DNA from: Gemmatimonadaceae bacterium
GTDB lineage: Bacteria > Gemmatimonadota > Gemmatimonadetes > Gemmatimonadales > Gemmatimonadaceae
DNA length: 64,000 bases
Assembly: GCA_036003045.1 (NCBI GenBank)
Contig: DASYSS010000040.1
Location: 47,644-111,643 of the forward strand
Direction of reading: 5' to 3'
The notes under the pieces are model-generated. The model saw nothing but the letters and a program-made list of their open reading frames with translations. It was not told the DNA's origin and made no database searches. Shown here piece after piece: positions 44,937 through 54,364 of the stretch; the stretch's first letter is position 1; every line of letters starts with the position of its first letter. The translations under genes were made by a program, and so were the position numbers.

Positions 44937-46514
44937 CTAAGGCGTGAGGTTCGCCTGGCGCTGCGTCGACTCGATGAAGCTTCCGATGTCGGCCTTCAGT
45001 TGTTTCGCCGACGCCTGGTTCAGGTATGCCATGTGGCCGCTCTCGTAGTACTTGAACTGCACGCGATCGCTGTACGTCTTGTCGTACCCGAGATGATGGA
45101 AGGTGTACTCGGCGTTGGCGAACGGCGTCGCCATGTCGTAGTAGCCGGAGCCGACCATCACGCGCAGATACGGATTCTTCGCCATCGCCGTGCGCAACGC
45201 GTCCGACGTGCTCGGATAGCCGCTCCCGAGATTGCCCGCGGGGAGAATGCCCGAGTAGTCCCAGCGGCCGGCGTGACCGCCCGTGTAATACTGGAGATCG
45301 GTCTTGAAATCGAGATCGCCGTGCAGGAAGCGCATGTACGCCGACATGAACGCGCCCGACGGCGCGACGTCCGACGGATCGTAGTCCTGGCGCTGGCTCG
45401 ACGCGTTGCCGTTGAGGCCGATCATTCGGCTGTCGTAGCGGCCCACGGTCTCGCGCGCGTCGCGCAGCAGTTCCGTACGGAAGACGCCGGGATCGACTCG
45501 AAGATTCGTGTTGAGGATGTACTGCGTCGACACGCCCGTGAGGCGCGCGATCTGCTGCGCCGCGGCGGTACGCTCGGCCGCGGTCAATGTATTGCCTTTG
45601 GCGAGCGCGCTCGCGTAGTCGCCGAACGCATAGACGCGCGATTGTTGAACGACCTGCTCGAGCGTCAGTTTCTGCAAGTCGGCCGGCAGCTTCTTGTGAT
45701 ACCACGCGGTCGCCGTGTACGTGGGCAGGAAGCATTGGTAGGGCAGGTCGTTTGCCGGAGCCGGCTGGATGAGCGAGAGATCGAGCACCGTGCCGAGCAG
45801 CATCACGCCGTTCAACTCGATGCCCTCGGAGCTCTGCAGCTCCGCCGACAGACCGGCCGATCGGAAAGTGCCATAGCTCTCGCCGAACAGATACTTCGGC
45901 GAACCCCAGCGGTTGTACTTGTCGAGATAGGTGCGGATGAACTGCCCGAACATCTTGAGGTCGTTGCCCGCGCCGGTGAAGTCGGTGACCTTCACACCCG
46001 GCGCCGGCCGCGAATAGCCGGTCATCATCGCGTCGACTTGCACGAGATCCGTCGCGTCGAGCGGCGAATAGGGGTTGTCGACCAGGTTGTACGGCGGCGC
46101 GGGCTCGGCTCCGTTCGGTCCCATGTCCGGATGCTTCGGGCTCATCAGCCCCATGCTCAACCAGATGGACGCGGAGCCAGGGCCGCCGTTGAAGAAGAAC
46201 GTGACGGGCCGCGTCGAGACGTCCTCCTGGTCGCGAGTATATGAGATGTAGAACACGGTGGCCTGCGGCTTTCCGTCGTCGTCGCGGATGACCATCGTCC
46301 CCGTGTTCGCGGTGTACGCGATCGCCTTGCCGCCGATGTTCGCGGTGTGATGGGTGGTCGATACCTTCTCGACCGCGGCGACGCCGGCTTCGGTCGTTTC
46401 CGGAGGCGCGCTCGCGCCGCCGCGTCCTCCCGGAGGATTGGGTCGCTGCGCCGAGGCCGTGACGCTGAGCGCGAGCGAGAGGGTCGTGCCGGCGAGCCAA
46501 AGGCGATTCACCAT
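44937..46514 (-). CDS. Secreted S10-family serine carboxypeptidase
   Basis: A 525-residue carboxypeptidase with a signal peptide ending near SASA and an N-terminal Pro/Gly-rich spacer. Oxyanion-hole motif FFFNGGPGSAS, catalytic Ser213 in GESYG, Asp in GSGYYDMATP, and His in YESGHMAYL. It should trim C-terminal residues from peptides in the periplasm or outside. ATG 46514 has GGAG 6 nt upstream; an ATG four codons earlier overlaps that site. Related bacterial S10 enzymes are frequent in soil Gemmatimonadota and Acidobacteriota. Confidence 0.94.
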   Translation of the reverse strand: MVNRLWLAGTTLSLALSVTASAQRPNPPGGRGGASAPPETTEAGVAAVEKVSTTHHTANIGGKAIAYTANTGTMVIRDDDGKPQATVFYISYTRDQEDVSTRPVTFFFNGGPGSASIWLSMGLMSPKHPDMGPNGAEPAPPYNLVDNPYSPLDATDLVQVDAMMTGYSRPAPGVKVTDFTGAGNDLKMFGQFIRTYLDKYNRWGSPKYLFGESYGTFRSAGLSAELQSSEGIELNGVMLLGTVLDLSLIQPAPANDLPYQCFLPTYTATAWYHKKLPADLQKLTLEQVVQQSRVYAFGDYASALAKGNTLTAAERTAAAQQIARLTGVSTQYILNTNLRVDPGVFRTELLRDARETVGRYDSRMIGLNGNASSQRQDYDPSDVAPSGAFMSAYMRFLHGDLDFKTDLQYYTGGHAGRWDYSGILPAGNLGSGYPSTSDALRTAMAKNPYLRVMVGSGYYDMATPFANAEYTFHHLGYDKTYSDRVQFKYYESGHMAYLNQASAKQLKADIGSFIESTQRQANLTP

Positions 46515-46563
46515 GACGTTCTCCATCTATGGATGAGGTTGCAGGCGATCCAGGCTACGACGG

Positions 46564-46593
46564 ATTATCGCACTAGGGCGCCCATCCGTTGAA
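46564..46593 (-). promoter_or_regulatory. Candidate promoter of the S10 carboxypeptidase
   Basis: On the minus strand TTCAAC (46588-46593), 18 nt, then GATAAT (46564-46569). The predicted start is about 40 nt before the ATG at 46514. Confidence 0.35.
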
Positions 46594-46671
46594 GGGGGCA
46601 GTGGCCGGTCGGCCGGTGAGTTGTGGCGCCGAAACCGCGGGCCAACGTTTCCGCGGTCGTCGGGCGTACTA

Positions 46672-46700
46672 TTGACATTCGCCGACCTTCGTCTCATTAT
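46672..46700 (+). promoter_or_regulatory. Consensus promoter of the BlaI-M56 operon
   Basis: TTGACA (46672-46677), exactly 17 nt, then CATTAT (46695-46700). The -35 is perfect and the spacing ideal. The dyad at 46699-46720 overlaps the -10 end and the predicted start near 46707, a standard place for a repressor site. Confidence 0.75.
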
Positions 46701-46720
46701 CTCCTAGAAATATAGGAGAT
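46699..46720. promoter_or_regulatory. BlaI operator candidate (22-bp dyad)
   Basis: ATCTCCTA, 6 nt, TAGGAGAT: perfect 8-bp arms. It lies across the end of the -10 box and the transcription start of the BlaI operon. BlaI/MecI repressors bind dyads at their own promoters; the classical half-site is TACA-containing, so this arm sequence would be a different specificity. Confidence 0.65.
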
Positions 46721-46792
46721 GACCGGCCCGGCAGCGGAAATGCCCAGGAGCGGGCCCCAGGGGAGTTCACCGAAAGACGTAGGAGGAACTGG

Positions 46793-47167
46793 ATGCCGCC
46801 GACGTTCACCGATCGAGAGCTCGACGTGATGGCGATCCTGTGGGAGCGGGGCCCGTCCACGGTCGCGGAGGTCAGGGCGCGACTGAGCGACGACCTGGCC
46901 CACAACACGGTGCTCACCGTGCTCACCGTTCTCGAAAGCAAGGGCTACGTCACCCACACGGAAGAAGGGAAGGCGCACCGCTTTCAAGCGCGAGTCAAAC
47001 AAGACGTCGCCGGTGCGACCGCCACGTCCCGCCTCGTCGAAAAGCTTTTCGGCGGCTCGACAGAGCGGCTGCTCACGCATCTCGTGACCGAGCGAAGCGT
47101 CACGCCGGCCGAATTGCGACGTCTTCGCCGATTGCTCGACGACAAGCTCAAGGAGGCCGACAAATGA
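46793..47167 (+). CDS. BlaI/MecI/CopY-family transcriptional repressor
   Basis: A 124-residue winged-helix repressor. The DNA-binding domain covers residues 1-75 (TDRELDVMAILWERGPSTVAEV, then NTVLTVLTVLESKGYV), followed by a helical dimerisation tail (VTPAELRRLRRLLDDKLKEA). BlaI proteins are inactivated by proteolysis when the partner M56 sensor is triggered. The ATG has an excellent GGAGG six nt upstream. The stop overlaps the M56 start (ATGA), tying repressor and sensor. Confidence 0.94.
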   Translation: MPPTFTDRELDVMAILWERGPSTVAEVRARLSDDLAHNTVLTVLTVLESKGYVTHTEEGKAHRFQARVKQDVAGATATSRLVEKLFGGSTERLLTHLVTERSVTPAELRRLRRLLDDKLKEADK

Positions 47168-49254
47168 TCGCCCCGTGGATGCTCTATTGCGTGCTCTGCG
47201 CGCTCGGGTTGTCGCTCGCGGCTGTCGTCGCGGAACAGACGCTGCTCGCCGCACGCGTGCCGGTGCGGCACGTGTGGACGGTGGCCGTGCTGCTCTCGCT
47301 TGCTGTCCCGGCGCTCGCCTACCGCGTCGCGTCGCAACCCACCGTTACAGTCGCCGCGGCCAGCGACGAACGGGTGGCTGTGCCCGTGGTGTCGGGCGAC
47401 TCGCTCGCCCCAGCCTCGCCGGCTCTCACGATTTCCGCGCAGCCCGCGACGCCGCGATGGGCTTGGCGGACCGCGTTGGCTCGCGCGGACGTACCGCTCG
47501 GCATCGCCTGGCTCACGCTCTCGTCGGCGTTGATCGCGCACTTCCTCTGCGGAACCATCGCGCTCGCGTGGATGCGCCGGTGGTGGCGCCGCGACACGGT
47601 GCAGGGGGTGGAGGTGCTCGTGTCCGAAGCGACGGGTCCCGCGCTCGTCGGCGCGCTGTCGCCCGCGATCGTCGTGCCCCAGTGGACGCTCGACATGGAG
47701 GCGTCCCAGGTCGAGCTCATGCTGCGACATGAGCAAGAGCACCGGCGCGCGCGCGACGGCCAGCTGCTCACGCTCGCGCACTTCGCGCTCATCGCGATGC
47801 CGTGGAACGTCGCGCTCTGGTGGCAACTCGTACGTCTGCGCGTCGCGGTCGAGCTGGATTGCGACGCGCGTGTGCTCCGCGACGCCGACGCTCGCTCGTA
47901 CGGCGACCTGCTGCTCGAAGTCGCGCGTCCGCGGCGGCGGTTGGCTCTCATGGGCGCCACCGCGTTCGCCGAGCGTGCGTCGCAGCTCGAGCGCCGGATT
48001 CGCGCGATCGGACAACGCCGCGGCCGAGCGTCGCATCGCACGGGGTTGGTTGTCGCGGGAATTGGCCTGGTCGTCGTGACGGCGGCCTGGATCGCGCCGC
48101 ATCCCGCGGCTCCGCCGCGAGCGTCGCATTCGGTCACGCCGTCTCCGACGACGAAGTCGACTCCGCGCGATTCGACCGTTGTACCAAGGCAAACGCAGGC
48201 GGTCGCGCAGGCGTCGACGACACCGGCCAAGACCACGACCCTGAACGGCACGGCTTCGAAGCCATCGCAACCCTTACACGTTGCCGCGGATTCCGCGCGC
48301 ACCTCCGAGCTCGTCTCGTCGCAAAAGAAGCTGAAGGATTCAGCCGCTCCCTCGGAAACGCTGCCTCGACGTGAGCTTCCCGGACCGGTCGTAACCAGGC
48401 CGATCGGGCTCGCCGAACTGCCGGTGCAGATCGGAACCGATTCGACCTTCGCGCGGCTCTTTGGCGGGATCACGCTGACGCCGGACCAGGAAACAAAAGC
48501 GCGAGCGCTCATCGCTCAGCTGGAGGCGGCGCAGGTGGAACAGATGTCGAACACGCTGCGCGCGTTGATGGCCGCCGCTCCGCTCAGGCAGGCGGTCCAG
48601 GCGCACGCGGATTCCACTCTCGAGAACTTACTGACGAACGATGCCGACAAGGCACTGCTGCACAGCCGGTTCGTGGCGCAGGTCCCGGGCGGCCGCGGTC
48701 GATCCGGCGGCGGCGCGGGAGGGGGAGGCACGGTCGGCGCGGGCGCGGTGGCGCGTGGTGGATTCGCCGGTGACTCGCTGTTCATCGGTGGCGGCGGGCG
48801 TGGCGCGCGGGTCGGTGGTGGTGGCCGCGGTGCTGCGTCCGTCGTCACTGGTGACGTTGTGGTCGATGGCGGTCGTGGCGTTGCTCCCGTCGTCACCGGG
48901 GCCATTGCAGTAGAAGGCGGCCGCGGCGGAGGGCGAGGTGGCGCCGGTGGTTTGACCGAAGTCAACGCGACCGACTTTCTGTTCCAGCGTTACTTCAACG
49001 GCATCGCGTTGACGCCGCAGCAGGAAGGCGACGCGCGCACCATCCTCACCAAGATGCAAGCGGACATGCGCGCGTTGGGTCCGCCGGTTGCGCCGGCGAT
49101 CATGTCCCGTCCCCCGTTCTCGAACCAGGTGGTGATGTCGCAGGAGAGCGCGGCGGCGTTCGCCGCGATCCTGACGAACGACGCCGACCGTGCGACGCTC
49201 GCATCGCGCATCCGTATCCAAGTGGTCCGGACCCTCGAGGTTCCACCGAGATAG
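47164..49254 (+). CDS. M56 (BlaR1-like) membrane metallopeptidase with duplicated LTPxQ sensor modules
   Basis: A 696-residue sensor-protease. The N-terminal third has hydrophobic helices and the zinc motif HEQEH (residues 189-193) with a distal glutamate in the VAVELDCDARV stretch, typical of M56. A membrane helix near residue 295 (GLVVAGIGLVVVTAAW) leads to a C-terminal region where BlaR1 would have its penicillin-binding domain. None is present here. Instead two related modules occur, starting TFARLFGGITLTPDQ (about 425-500) and FLFQRYFNGIALTPQQ (about 603-690), each with LTNDAD before its end, separated by a glycine-rich linker (about 505-600). The inducing signal is unknown; it should trigger cleavage of the BlaI repressor. 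Confidence 0.88.
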   Translation: MIAPWMLYCVLCALGLSLAAVVAEQTLLAARVPVRHVWTVAVLLSLAVPALAYRVASQPTVTVAAASDERVAVPVVSGDSLAPASPALTISAQPATPRWAWRTALARADVPLGIAWLTLSSALIAHFLCGTIALAWMRRWWRRDTVQGVEVLVSEATGPALVGALSPAIVVPQWTLDMEASQVELMLRHEQEHRRARDGQLLTLAHFALIAMPWNVALWWQLVRLRVAVELDCDARVLRDADARSYGDLLLEVARPRRRLALMGATAFAERASQLERRIRAIGQRRGRASHRTGLVVAGIGLVVVTAAWIAPHPAAPPRASHSVTPSPTTKSTPRDSTVVPRQTQAVAQASTTPAKTTTLNGTASKPSQPLHVAADSARTSELVSSQKKLKDSAAPSETLPRRELPGPVVTRPIGLAELPVQIGTDSTFARLFGGITLTPDQETKARALIAQLEAAQVEQMSNTLRALMAAAPLRQAVQAHADSTLENLLTNDADKALLHSRFVAQVPGGRGRSGGGAGGGGTVGAGAVARGGFAGDSLFIGGGGRGARVGGGGRGAASVVTGDVVVDGGRGVAPVVTGAIAVEGGRGGGRGGAGGLTEVNATDFLFQRYFNGIALTPQQEGDARTILTKMQADMRALGPPVAPAIMSRPPFSNQVVMSQESAAAFAAILTNDADRATLASRIRIQVVRTLEVPPR

Positions 49255-49260
49255 ACGACG

Positions 49261-52200
49261 ATGCGCCGCTGCGTCTCATTTCTTGTTGTCGCACGCGCGG
49301 CGCTCGCCCTTCTCGGCGCCGGCCGGCTCGAAGCCCAGGTCGACGTCATCCGCGGACGGGTGACGTCGGCCGCCGCGGATGGCGCGGCGATCGCCAACGT
49401 CTCGGTGACGGCGACGTCACTCAACGGCAACGTCAACCGAAACGCGAAGACCGACAAGGACGGCCGCTACACGATCACGTTCCCCGAGGCGGAAGGCGAC
49501 TACTTCGTCACCTTCGTTGCGCTCGGGTTTTCGCCGCGGCGGATCGAGGTCAAGCGCACCGCGGACCAAGACATTCTGCTCGGCGACGCGCGCCTCACAC
49601 CGATCGGCGCTGTGCTCGACACCGTCATCACCAACGCGCAACGAAACCGAAGCCGGCCCGTGCGCGGCGCGACGACACCGGACATCAGCGGCACAGAGAA
49701 GTCGATCACGTCGGGGCTCGTTCCACCCGACCAGGTTGGCGACTTGGCGGCAATGGCCGCGACGCTGCCGGGCGTCCTGTTCATTCAGGGGGTGAACGGC
49801 GATCCGTCGGGCATTTCGGTGCTCGGCCTCGACCAGGATCAGAACAACACGTCGCTCAATGGCCTCAACAGCGGCGCGACGGACATTCCGCGCGACGCGA
49901 ACGTTTCGGTCAACCTGGCGACGTCGCCGTACGACGTGTCGCAGGGAGGATTCAGCGGCGGGCGCATCAACATCCGGACATTGCCGGGGTCGAACTACAT
50001 CAGTCGGACGTCGAGCGTCGTGTTCAACGCGCCGCAGCTCGAGTGGACCGACGCGACGGGGCGCGCGTTGGGCCAGCGGTACACGAATGCGAACGTCGGC
50101 GGCGCGGTGTCGGGGCCGTTCGCGCTCGACAAGGCCTTCTATAGTATTGCCTATCAGGCCGGGCGAAGAGGGAACGACCTCCACACCCTGCTCAACACCG
50201 ATTCGATCGGCCTCGAGGCCGACGGCATCGCGACGGATTCGCTCGACCGGCTGCTCTCCATCCTGAAGGGTGCGCAGGTGCCTGCGACGGTGGGGGGATT
50301 TCCCAGCGATCGGCTCAACGACCAAGCACTCGTCCTGGGCAGTCTCGACCTCACACCACCGTCGTCGACCAGCGGCCAGGCGTACAACCTCACGTTCCAG
50401 GCTGCGTGGAACCGTTCGTCGCCGGCTTCGCCGCTCGCCACGATGCTCCCCGCGGCGAGTTTCAACACGACGTCGTGGAACGGCGCCGTGCAGGCGCATC
50501 ACAGCGGTTTCTATGGCTTTGGGATTCTGAGCGAGAGCGCGATCGGCTACAGCGCTTCGCATCGATACATCACGCCCTATCTCGACCTGTCGAGCGGCAA
50601 CGTGATCGTGAGCTCCGCCTTCCCCGACGGCTCGAGCGGTGTCGAATCGATCGTCTTCGGCGGCACGTCGGCCAACACGAGCGCGACCAGCAACTCGGTC
50701 GACCTCACGAACCAGCTGTCGTGGTTCAGCGCGAACAACAAGCACCGCGTGAAGATGACGAGCGAGATCCGCCGCGACGGCTACTCGCTGGACCAGGCGA
50801 CCAACGCGCTCGGCACGTTCACGTTCAATTCGCTCGCCGACCTCGACGCAAATCGGCCGGCGTCGTACACGCGGCAGTTGACGCCGACGCACGCGAGCGG
50901 CGGCGAGTGGATCGGCGGCTTCTCATTCGGCGATTCATATCGTCGCAATCCGGATCTACAGATCGTGTACGGCGCCCGCGTCGACGCGAACCGGTACGAG
51001 CGGGTCCCCACGTTGAACTCGGACGTCGAGCACCTGTTCGACGCTCACAACGACCACCTGCCGAACGGCGTCTACGTGAGCCCGCGGATCGGTTTCTCGT
51101 GGACGTACGGCACGGCGCCCCAGATCGGCGCGTTCGAGGGTGCGGCTCGCCTGCCTCGCGCGGTCGTGCGCGGCGGCATCGGCCTCTTTCAGAATTCGTT
51201 GAGTGCGTCGCTGCCGAGCCAGGCGTTCGTGAACTCGGGCGTCCAAGGCGGCCAACAACAGGTGACGTGCGTCGGAACCGCGACGCCGATTCCGGATTGG
51301 CGCGCATACGCGAACGATCCGTCCGCGATTCCCAGCGCGTGTCTCGATGGCAGTGTCGGGGGGGCGACGCCATTCGCCAACGCAGGATCGAACGTGACGC
51401 TGTTCGCGCCGAACTACGCGTCGCAGCGAAGTCTTCGCTCGACCCTGCAGTGGGCGGGCGCGGTGCTCGACAACCGCATGATGGCGACCGTCACGGGGAC
51501 GTACTCGCGCAACATGAATCAGCCGGGCTTCGTCGACCTCAACGTTTCGCCGACGGCGCGCTTCACGCTTCCCGGCGAGGACGGCCGTCCCGTGTTCGTG
51601 GACGCGGCCAACATCGTGACGACGACCGGCGCGATCGCGCCGCGCGACGGGCACGAGACGGACCTTTTCAATCGCGTGACGGAGCTCCGGTCGAATCTCA
51701 CGTCGACCAGCCGGCAGCTCACGATTGCGCTGTCGCCGTCTTCTGTGAACTCGCGCTATACGTGGGGGCTGAGCTACACGCTCAACAGCGTGCGCGACAA
51801 CGTGAGCGGCTTCACCAGCACGACCGGCAATCCGTTCGACCAGTCGGGGGGGCGGTCGTCGGCGGACTGGCGGCATCAGGCGATCGTGAACGTCGGCGGC
51901 AATCTGTTCGACGTCGTGCGGCTGAACTGGTTCCAGCGATTCATGTCGGGGATGCCGTTCACGCCGATGGTCGCGAGCGACGTGAACGGCGACGGCTACG
52001 CGAACGACCGGGCGTTCGTTTTCGATCCGGCTCACACGACCGGCACGGGCGGCTCGCTCGCCTCGGGGACGGGGATGAGCGCGCTCCTCGCGTCGTCGTC
52101 CGGGCGCGTGCGGGCGTGTCTCGACAAACAACTCGGCGATCTCGCCGCGCGGAATAGTTGCGAGGGCCCCTGGACGTCGACGGCGTTCATGAGCGTCGCG

Positions 52201-53040
52201 CTGAACCCGGTGCGCATTCGTCTCCCGCAGCGCGCGACGCTGTCGTTCGCCATCGGGAATCCGCTCGGCGCCGCCGACTACCTGCTCCATGGCGAGAGTC
52301 ACACGCACGGCTGGGGACAAGCGGCGTTGGCGGATCCACGATTGCTGTTCGTCCGCGGCTTCGATCCGCAGTCGCGGTCGTACACGTACCAAGTGAACCA
52401 GCGATTCGGAAACACGACCCAGGCGGCGAGCGCGATTCGGAATCCCGTCACGATCACCATGGCGCTCAGAGTCGACGTCGGCCCGTCGCGCGAGCGGCAG
52501 GCGCTCACGCAGACGCTCGACCGCGGACGCACGTCCGGCGGCACGAAGGTGCCCGAAGCGATGCTCCGGTTGGCGTACAACTCGGGCGGCATCATCAACC
52601 CGATGGAGGCGATTCTGCGCGACGGCGGAACGCTGAAGCTCAGCGCCGGTCAGGCCGACAGCATCGCGACGATGAATCGCCGCTACGTGATCCAGCTCGA
52701 CTCGATCTGGACGCCGGTGACGAAGTACTACGCCGCGCTTCCCGAGGTGTACGACCAGGGCGACGCGTATGACCGGTACCGCCGCGCGCGAGAGGCTTCG
52801 GTGGGTGTGCTCATTGGCATCGTGCCCTCGGTGAAGTCGCTGCTCACGGCCGAGCAACGCCGCAAGCTGCCGGATCTCGTCGCGGCGTATCTCGATCTTC
52901 GATATCTGGCAGCGGTGCGATCGGGAACATCGGGAACGCCTGGGGGAGTGTTCGCGCCCGGAAGCGGAACGTCGGGTGCGCCTGGGACCACGGCAGGGAG
53001 GTCGGGCGGCGGGGCGGGGGGGGCGGATGACGACGAGTGA
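49261..53040 (+). CDS. Oar-like TonB-dependent outer-membrane receptor with C-terminal LTxxQ extension
   Basis: A 1259-residue outer-membrane protein. After the signal peptide a carboxypeptidase-regulatory-like beta-sandwich (about 25-105) and a plug domain (GISVLGLDQDQNNTSLNGL near 190) precede a large beta-barrel that extends to about residue 1095. Unusually, the barrel is followed by about 160 extra residues: helical segments with LSAGQ (1127-1131) and LTAEQ (1195-1199), which resemble the LTxxQ motif of Spy/CpxP, then a Gly/Ser/Pro tail. The start is 6 nt after the M56 stop. Its ligand is unknown. Operon position suggests that it is induced with the sensor. Confidence 0.82.
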   Translation: MRRCVSFLVVARAALALLGAGRLEAQVDVIRGRVTSAAADGAAIANVSVTATSLNGNVNRNAKTDKDGRYTITFPEAEGDYFVTFVALGFSPRRIEVKRTADQDILLGDARLTPIGAVLDTVITNAQRNRSRPVRGATTPDISGTEKSITSGLVPPDQVGDLAAMAATLPGVLFIQGVNGDPSGISVLGLDQDQNNTSLNGLNSGATDIPRDANVSVNLATSPYDVSQGGFSGGRINIRTLPGSNYISRTSSVVFNAPQLEWTDATGRALGQRYTNANVGGAVSGPFALDKAFYSIAYQAGRRGNDLHTLLNTDSIGLEADGIATDSLDRLLSILKGAQVPATVGGFPSDRLNDQALVLGSLDLTPPSSTSGQAYNLTFQAAWNRSSPASPLATMLPAASFNTTSWNGAVQAHHSGFYGFGILSESAIGYSASHRYITPYLDLSSGNVIVSSAFPDGSSGVESIVFGGTSANTSATSNSVDLTNQLSWFSANNKHRVKMTSEIRRDGYSLDQATNALGTFTFNSLADLDANRPASYTRQLTPTHASGGEWIGGFSFGDSYRRNPDLQIVYGARVDANRYERVPTLNSDVEHLFDAHNDHLPNGVYVSPRIGFSWTYGTAPQIGAFEGAARLPRAVVRGGIGLFQNSLSASLPSQAFVNSGVQGGQQQVTCVGTATPIPDWRAYANDPSAIPSACLDGSVGGATPFANAGSNVTLFAPNYASQRSLRSTLQWAGAVLDNRMMATVTGTYSRNMNQPGFVDLNVSPTARFTLPGEDGRPVFVDAANIVTTTGAIAPRDGHETDLFNRVTELRSNLTSTSRQLTIALSPSSVNSRYTWGLSYTLNSVRDNVSGFTSTTGNPFDQSGGRSSADWRHQAIVNVGGNLFDVVRLNWFQRFMSGMPFTPMVASDVNGDGYANDRAFVFDPAHTTGTGGSLASGTGMSALLASSSGRVRACLDKQLGDLAARNSCEGPWTSTAFMSVALNPVRIRLPQRATLSFAIGNPLGAADYLLHGESHTHGWGQAALADPRLLFVRGFDPQSRSYTYQVNQRFGNTTQAASAIRNPVTITMALRVDVGPSRERQALTQTLDRGRTSGGTKVPEAMLRLAYNSGGIINPMEAILRDGGTLKLSAGQADSIATMNRRYVIQLDSIWTPVTKYYAALPEVYDQGDAYDRYRRAREASVGVLIGIVPSVKSLLTAEQRRKLPDLVAAYLDLRYLAAVRSGTSGTPGGVFAPGSGTSGAPGTTAGRSGGGAGGADDDE

Positions 53041-54337
53041 TGCACTGGGAATTCGGACGAGCGCGATCGCCGTCGCGATCGTGAGCGCAATGAGCGGACA
53101 TGCGTCGGGCCAGCGACCGCCGGCGATTCGCCCGATCGGGCCGATCACGCACGTTTCGACAGAGCCGTTGTCGAGCATTGCGGCGGCGATTCGTCTTTCC
53201 GACGGGCGAGTGTTCGTCAACGACATCGTCGCACGCCGGGTCGTGATTTTCGACTCGTCGCTGGCTGCAGCCCGCGTGATCACGGACTCGGCGAGCGTGA
53301 CGGCGACCGCGTACGGCTTTGGGGCCGGCGCGCTGATTCCGTTCCACGGCGATACCGCGCTCTTTCTGGATCCGCAATCGAGCGCCATGCCCGTGCTGAG
53401 TCCGGCCGGACGAATCGCGCGCGTGATGGCGACGCCTCGGCCGAACAACCGGCCGGTGTCGATCGGGAGCTTGTATTTCACGCCGGGGTTCGATGCGGCA
53501 GGCCGGCTGCTGTATTATCTGCCCCTCACCTTCGCCGTGCCGACGAAGGCGCTCCCCGCGAGCACGACGGTAAAATCAGTCGTAGATTCGGCGCTGATCG
53601 TGCGATTCGACTTCGCGACGCAGGCGTACGATACCGTCGCGACGATCCGAACGCCGAAGGCTCGGCAAAGCATCACCACGAACGAGGATGGGCGACCCAT
53701 CTCGATGCAGAGTCTGACCGGCATGGACCCGATTCCCGTCGTCGACGACTGGGTCGTGCGACCGGACGGATCGCTCGTGATCGTGCGCGGTCAGGACTTT
53801 CACGTCGACTGGATGGACGCGAGCGGCAAGTGGTCGTCGGCGCCCAAGATGGCGTTCGATTGGGAACACCTCGACGATACTCAAAAACAGGTGTTGATCG
53901 ACTCGGCCGCCGCGGCACTGAAGGCGCGACGCGATTCCCTCCGCAGCGGGATTCCGCTTGGCGGAACCAGCGGCGTGGCCAGCACCGGCGGGCGAAGCGG
54001 CGGAGCGGGTGCGGGTGCCGGATTCGAGGGCCCGCGTCCGCAGCTGCCCCCGCCGATCGATCCCACGACCGAGCCAAACGATCTCCCCGACTATCGGCCA
54101 GCATTCCCTCACGGTGCCACGAAAGTCGACGCCGAGAGCAATCTCTGGATTCGCACGACGACGATGGTGAGCGGCCAGCCGGTCTATGACCTCGTCAACA
54201 GACGCGGTGCGTTGTTCGATCGCGTGCAGCTGCCGCCGTTCCGAACGATCGCGGGATTCGGACCCGGCGTGGTTTACATGGCGGTCAAGGATGCCGCGGG
54301 CATCGTGCACCTGGAAGTTGCGAAAATCGCGAGGTGA
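53027..54337 (+). CDS. Secreted beta-propeller-like protein (first paralogue)
   Basis: A 436-residue exported protein. The signal peptide ends near GHASG. The rest is beta-rich, with repeated blade-like strings (VFVNDIVARRVVIFDSSL, PVVDDWVVRPDGSLVIVRG, NLWIRTTTMVSGQPVYDLVN) suggesting a six-bladed propeller, NHL/YncE-like. A glycine-rich loop occurs around residue 325. The ATG overlaps the receptor stop by 14 nt and is preceded by a run of eight G, which may act as a poor ribosome-binding site. It is about 50% similar by eye to the next gene. Confidence 0.75.
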   Translation: MTTSDALGIRTSAIAVAIVSAMSGHASGQRPPAIRPIGPITHVSTEPLSSIAAAIRLSDGRVFVNDIVARRVVIFDSSLAAARVITDSASVTATAYGFGAGALIPFHGDTALFLDPQSSAMPVLSPAGRIARVMATPRPNNRPVSIGSLYFTPGFDAAGRLLYYLPLTFAVPTKALPASTTVKSVVDSALIVRFDFATQAYDTVATIRTPKARQSITTNEDGRPISMQSLTGMDPIPVVDDWVVRPDGSLVIVRGQDFHVDWMDASGKWSSAPKMAFDWEHLDDTQKQVLIDSAAAALKARRDSLRSGIPLGGTSGVASTGGRSGGAGAGAGFEGPRPQLPPPIDPTTEPNDLPDYRPAFPHGATKVDAESNLWIRTTTMVSGQPVYDLVNRRGALFDRVQLPPFRTIAGFGPGVVYMAVKDAAGIVHLEVAKIAR

Positions 54338-54364
54338 GCCGGTAGGAAAACAACGAGGTTGCTC

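Noticed and set aside
46793..49254. A beta-lactam resistance regulator pair (BlaI-BlaR1)
   Set aside because: The M56 protein has no penicillin-binding domain and no beta-lactamase or PBP gene follows.
50956..53481. An 841-codon minus-strand frame antisense to the receptor and propeller genes
   Set aside because: Low-complexity Arg/Pro/His translation with no motif; it spans the junction of two real plus-strand genes.
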